Shown here piece after piece: positions 51,364 to 54,617 of a DNA stretch of 54,617 nucleotides. Positions within the stretch are counted from its first letter, which is position 1. Every line of letters begins with the position of its first letter. The translations under genes were made by a program, and so were the position numbers. The DNA comes from Parcubacteria group bacterium ADurb.Bin115 (GTDB lineage: Bacteria; Patescibacteriota; Patescibacteriia; Patescibacteriales; UBA12465), in the NCBI GenBank assembly GCA_002070735.1, contig MWDX01000032.1, forward strand, positions 1 to 54,617, given 5' to 3'. The notes under the pieces are model-generated. The model searched no databases. It was not told where the DNA came from and worked only from the letters and a program-made list of their open reading frames with translations.

Positions 51364-53037
51364 ATGATTGAGAAAAATGATTTTGGCGTTCTTTATGGTC
51401 AAAAGACAACAGAGGATGCTTTGCTTATTTATTCATCTTATGCCGACTCAAAGGCTAGCCCAAAGACTGGCGATTTTATTGTATTAAGTCCGAGAGATGA
51501 AAATGGTGCTAAATATTTAGCGAGGGTCGAAGCAGAAGTTTATGATGAAGATCCAATTTTCAGATCCCAAGACAAAACATTAGTTGCTGTTCACTATGCT
51601 AGAATTGCCGAAAGAGAACTATCTGATAGAGATAAGCAAAAAATGTTTAGTTATACTTATAAGGTTAAAATTCTTGGGACCTTTACTGATAACGGAACGA
51701 AGATTCAGTTTATAACTGCCGTAAGAAAATTACCGACCGTTTCTTATCATGCGAGGCATTTAAATAAAAATGAGGTTGATCAGATATTAAATAAAGATAA
51801 CAAAGATGGAGCTGAAATGGGGTATTTATGTATTGGTGATGATGTTCAAGAAAGTAAGGGAAAAATATTATTTGATATTAATCGTTTAAAAGATAAAAGA
51901 ACAATGGTTTTTGCTCAATCTGGATTTGGTAAAACAAACTTAGTAAAAGTTTTGCTATATCATATAATAGGTGATAATAACTACGGGAAATTGATATTTG
52001 ATTTAAATGGAGAATACTTTTTAAGAGGTCAAAGAAATTACGGATTAGGCGATATTAACGAACAAAAAATAAAAGATAATTTAGTGGTGTATAGTGATAA
52101 AAATCTTCCATCAGAATATAGTGATCGTTTTATTTTTGGTGGTAAAGTTGCTATGAACATGTATGACAATCTTTCCGTGAGCGATGTTTTAAACTTTACT
52201 ACAGGTTTTTCCGAAGTAATGAAATCATTCCTAGTATATTTAAATGACGGAAATGTCGGAGATTTTATGAAAAAAATAGAAACTTATGCAAGCGAGCCTC
52301 AAAATTTATATAAAGATTTTCCAGATTTTTTTGGTAGTTTAAAGGAAAAGAAAGGAAAGGCAGAAGAATTTAAAGATGAGGCAAAGGCGAGGCCAACCAT
52401 TATGGGAATCAGAAAGAGAATAGGTTTTCTATTAGATAAGGAAAAAGGGCTCCATTCAGACAGTTCTACGTTGGTGGTTGATGTTTTTAAATATTTGAAA
52501 CAAGGGAAAACTGTTGTTATAGATCTTTCTCTCAAAGATAATGCTGAAGCCAGTATTATTTCTACAATTTTAGTAAGAAAACTATTTGAACTCAATAAAG
52601 CTAGTTATACCGCTGATAAACAAAACGATGTTATAAAGACAGTGATATTTGTTGAAGAAGCTCAAAATGTATTATCAGAGGAGTTTGTGAAGTCAAATGC
52701 AAATTATTTTGTAAGGGTAGCTAAAGAAGGTAGAAAATTTGGGATTGGAATGACTACAATAACTCAAAGACCATCTGCTATATCAGAAGAAATTAGAACT
52801 CAGGCAGAAAATTTTTTTGCATTTCATATGGGTAATTCAGATGATATTGTAGCACTCGTAAAATCAAATATAAATTATGATGGTGTAATATCAAAATTTA
52901 TTCAAACAGAAACCATCCCAGGCAATCTGTATATGGTTTCCTCTGACCAAGCTTTTGCCTTACCGGTTAGAGTGATTGAATTTGAAAAATTAGTAAACGA
53001 TAAAGTTTATAAGGAATTAAAATTTGAAAATATATAA
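51364..53037 (+). CDS. HerA-like hexameric DNA translocase
   Basis: The 557-residue protein has an N-terminal HAS-barrel-like region (GDFIVLSPRDENGAKYLARVEAEVYDEDP), Walker A AQSGFGKTN (residues 184-192), Walker B TVIFVEEAQN (426-435) and the sensor region TTITQRPSAISEEIRTQAENFFAFHMGN (from residue 464). These mark the HerA/FtsK group (DUF87). HerA pumps double-stranded DNA and stimulates NurA. Its stop codon overlaps the next start (TAATG at 53035-53039), which suggests translational coupling. Confidence 0.9.
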   Translation: MIEKNDFGVLYGQKTTEDALLIYSSYADSKASPKTGDFIVLSPRDENGAKYLARVEAEVYDEDPIFRSQDKTLVAVHYARIAERELSDRDKQKMFSYTYKVKILGTFTDNGTKIQFITAVRKLPTVSYHARHLNKNEVDQILNKDNKDGAEMGYLCIGDDVQESKGKILFDINRLKDKRTMVFAQSGFGKTNLVKVLLYHIIGDNNYGKLIFDLNGEYFLRGQRNYGLGDINEQKIKDNLVVYSDKNLPSEYSDRFIFGGKVAMNMYDNLSVSDVLNFTTGFSEVMKSFLVYLNDGNVGDFMKKIETYASEPQNLYKDFPDFFGSLKEKKGKAEEFKDEAKARPTIMGIRKRIGFLLDKEKGLHSDSSTLVVDVFKYLKQGKTVVIDLSLKDNAEASIISTILVRKLFELNKASYTADKQNDVIKTVIFVEEAQNVLSEEFVKSNANYFVRVAKEGRKFGIGMTTITQRPSAISEEIRTQAENFFAFHMGNSDDIVALVKSNINYDGVISKFIQTETIPGNLYMVSSDQAFALPVRVIEFEKLVNDKVYKELKFENI

Positions 53038-54254
53038 TGTTAAAAATACAGTTACAAAACAATTTAACTAAAACATATTTTAAAAAAATTAAATATGATT
53101 TAGATGGTATTGAAACAAGTTCTTTTGAGGAAAGGGTTAAGCTTTTAATTATAAGGGATCTATTAAGATTGGATTGGAAAGTAAATTTTGATAATGAAAA
53201 AATAGTAATTGTTCCCCCGAAAGATTACGATAAAGAGACAATAAGACAATCAATGGCAGTTAAGAGAGAGGAAATCCTATTTAAAAATAGAAAATGGATA
53301 GAAAATAACATAAATATCGCTCGGGAAAATTTAGCTGATGGTTGCGAAGTATTGAAATCTAAAATAAAGCCAATCGTTGAAATATGTGAAACGCCGGAGC
53401 AACATAAAATTTTTAGATTGTTTAGATACTATTGGTCGTCTCCGTATAGTGAATATGTTGGGAGAAGAATTAAAATTATTGTTCGTGATGATGGTATTAT
53501 TGGGAAACCAGTTATTGGTATTGCGGCACTAGGCAGTCCAATTATTCATATCCCAGAGAGAGATAACTGGGTTGGTTGGGATAAAAATACCAGAACTAAA
53601 AACATAATTTATACAATGGATGCTTATGTTATTGGGGCTTTGCCACCTTATAACTATATATTGGGAGGAAAATTAATGTCCTATCTTCTCGCCTCCAATG
53701 AAATTAGAGTAATATATGAAAAGAAATATAAGAATGAAATTACGAGAATCAAAAAAAGAAAAGCTAGCGATTTAGTTTGTTTATTTACAACAAGTTTGTA
53801 TGGTAAGAGTTCTCAGTATAACAGATTAAAATTTAATGATGAGCTTCTTTATAAGCCAATTGGAGAAACTAAGGGTTTCGGAACTCTGCATTTAACAGAA
53901 GAAACCTTTGAGGCAATGAAGCAACTGTTAAAAGAAAAAAATATTTTTGTTATGAATAAATTTGGAGATGGTCCTAGTTGGAGAATGAGAGTAATAAGAA
54001 CTGTCGGCGATCTCTTGGGATTTGATTCTGATTTTCTTTTAAAGCATTCGTTTAAGAGGAATGTTTATGCTATTCCTTTAGCAAAAAACTTTAAAAAGTT
54101 TTTAAATAATAAAGAAGAAAAACCAAAATATTATAATTATTCACAAAAAAATATTGTAAACTTTTGGAAAAGAAGATGGTTTAACAATAGAATTAAAAAT
54201 CCGATGATTATTGAACAGGTAACTAATTTTAAAAGAAATGATTTTAAGATATAA
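53037..54254 (+). CDS. DUF4338 (DruA-like) protein
   Basis: The 405-residue protein has the DUF4338 layout: VGRRIKIIVRDDGIIGKPVIGIAALGSPI, then PERDNWVGWDKNTRTKNI (Asp176), LPPYNYILGGKLMSYLLASNEI and the later ETKGFGTLHL segment. DUF4338 is the defining domain of DruA of the Druantia anti-phage system; its biochemical activity is not settled. Here it is not accompanied by the large DruE helicase in the visible window but by NurA- and HerA-like genes. It shares one base with the HerA-like stop codon. Confidence 0.8.
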   Translation: MLKIQLQNNLTKTYFKKIKYDLDGIETSSFEERVKLLIIRDLLRLDWKVNFDNEKIVIVPPKDYDKETIRQSMAVKREEILFKNRKWIENNINIARENLADGCEVLKSKIKPIVEICETPEQHKIFRLFRYYWSSPYSEYVGRRIKIIVRDDGIIGKPVIGIAALGSPIIHIPERDNWVGWDKNTRTKNIIYTMDAYVIGALPPYNYILGGKLMSYLLASNEIRVIYEKKYKNEITRIKKRKASDLVCLFTTSLYGKSSQYNRLKFNDELLYKPIGETKGFGTLHLTEETFEAMKQLLKEKNIFVMNKFGDGPSWRMRVIRTVGDLLGFDSDFLLKHSFKRNVYAIPLAKNFKKFLNNKEEKPKYYNYSQKNIVNFWKRRWFNNRIKNPMIIEQVTNFKRNDFKI

Positions 54255-54617
54255 TTGATTTCAAAAATAATATAAAAGAAACAAGTATAGACGATAAAGA
54301 TGTTGACATTTTAATATCTGCCCATAAGAACAAAGAAAAAATACAGGACACGGCAAATCGCGGATTCATAAGAGTTATAGAGATGGGCATGGATTATTGT
54401 ATCGTTGAATTTGGAGATGGACACAGGGAAAGATATGTTAATCAATTTTTTGGCAAGCGCTTTTTACCTTTGATCATATTCAAGATACTATTTATAAAGA
54501 GGAGGACAACGACAACAGGATGAAAGTTGTGGCAATGTTTAATCAGGGCGGAGACGTTTTGGAATTGAGCTATGTTTTTAAATTGGTAACCGATGCCTGG
54601 AACTACTTTCCACACAA
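54255..54617 (+). pseudogene. Broken or partial reading frame at the window end
   Basis: One frame, open from the DruA-like stop, reads IDFKNNIKETSIDDKDVDILI ... VEFGDGHRERYVNQFFGKRFLP and stops at 54521; a second frame continues FDHIQDTIYKEEDNDNRM ... LELSYVFKLVTDAWNYFPH to the window end. The switch near the T-run at 54460-54475 suggests one gene broken by a frameshift. No start codon is clear. Function unknown; it may be a fourth gene or the beginning of another module. Confidence 0.35.

Noticed and set aside
53037-54254. Complete Druantia system
   Set aside because: Only the DUF4338 (DruA-like) component is visible; no DruB-DruE genes, in particular no very large helicase, lie in the window.
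1-54617. CRISPR array
   Set aside because: No series of regularly spaced direct repeats was seen in any intergenic region, and no cas genes.
46007-54617. Integrase or transposase gene in the accessory region
   Set aside because: No tyrosine or serine recombinase or DDE transposase motifs were found; the RNase H-fold proteins have RNase HI and NurA patterns instead.

Overview
The window looks like a chromosomal piece of a Candidate Phyla Radiation (Patescibacteria) bacterium, most likely a Parcubacteria-type lineage. Evidence: ribosomal genes are packed in short-spaced runs; uL30 (rpmD) is missing from its usual place between rpsE and rplO, a loss reported for CPR bacteria; proteins are pared down (AlaRS without its C-terminal domain, RpoA without a recognisable alphaCTD, a 58-residue zinc-type bL28); many ribosomal proteins carry Lys/Glu/Ala-rich tails; and a tRNA gene is split by a group I intron. 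RF2 is present and UGA acts as stop, which argues against the UGA-recoding Gracilibacteria and SR1.

Layout. 1-7.1 kb: the 3' part of murC, an unknown minus-strand gene, an ABC exporter, murB and a short alaS, with two orphan reading frames around murB. 7.1-11.6 kb: an alpha-type operon (infA, rpmJ, rpsM, rpsK, rpsD, rpoA, rplQ, rplM, rpsI) behind a near-consensus promoter. 11.6-13.3 kb: an AT-rich AAA ATPase gene with its own promoter and a palindromic repeat, probably horizontally acquired. 13.3-16.9 kb: prfB, comEC, rpmB (minus strand) and a site-2 protease. 16.9-22.4 kb: rpsL, rpsG, fusA, a small unknown gene, tuf and rpsJ. 22.4-33.4 kb: an S10/spc cluster from rplC to secY. 33.5-45.9 kb: map, ruvX, recO, an archaeal-type aspS, asnS, a membrane protein, scpA/scpB, a D,D-carboxypeptidase, gtrA, dnaG and rpoD.

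45.9 kb to the end is an accessory region. It opens with a tRNA-Asn(GTT) gene whose anticodon loop is interrupted by a group I intron of about 547 nt carrying a decayed HNH endonuclease gene. AT-rich genes follow: an RNase HI-like protein, a PD-(D/E)XK-like protein, a frameshifted two-domain gene, and a compact three-gene operon encoding a NurA-like nuclease, a HerA-like translocase and a DUF4338 (DruA-like) protein. The last operon is the best candidate for an undescribed system, probably DNA-targeting defence. A broken reading frame runs to the window end.

Regulatory signals are visible in several places. Terminator-like hairpins lie between promoter and start codon in the infA and rpsL leaders and just before rplC. 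A branched structure precedes tuf. murB, comEC and scpB have -10-like hexamers exactly 6 nt before the start codon, which suggests leaderless mRNAs.

All family assignments were made by reading motifs. No database search was run.
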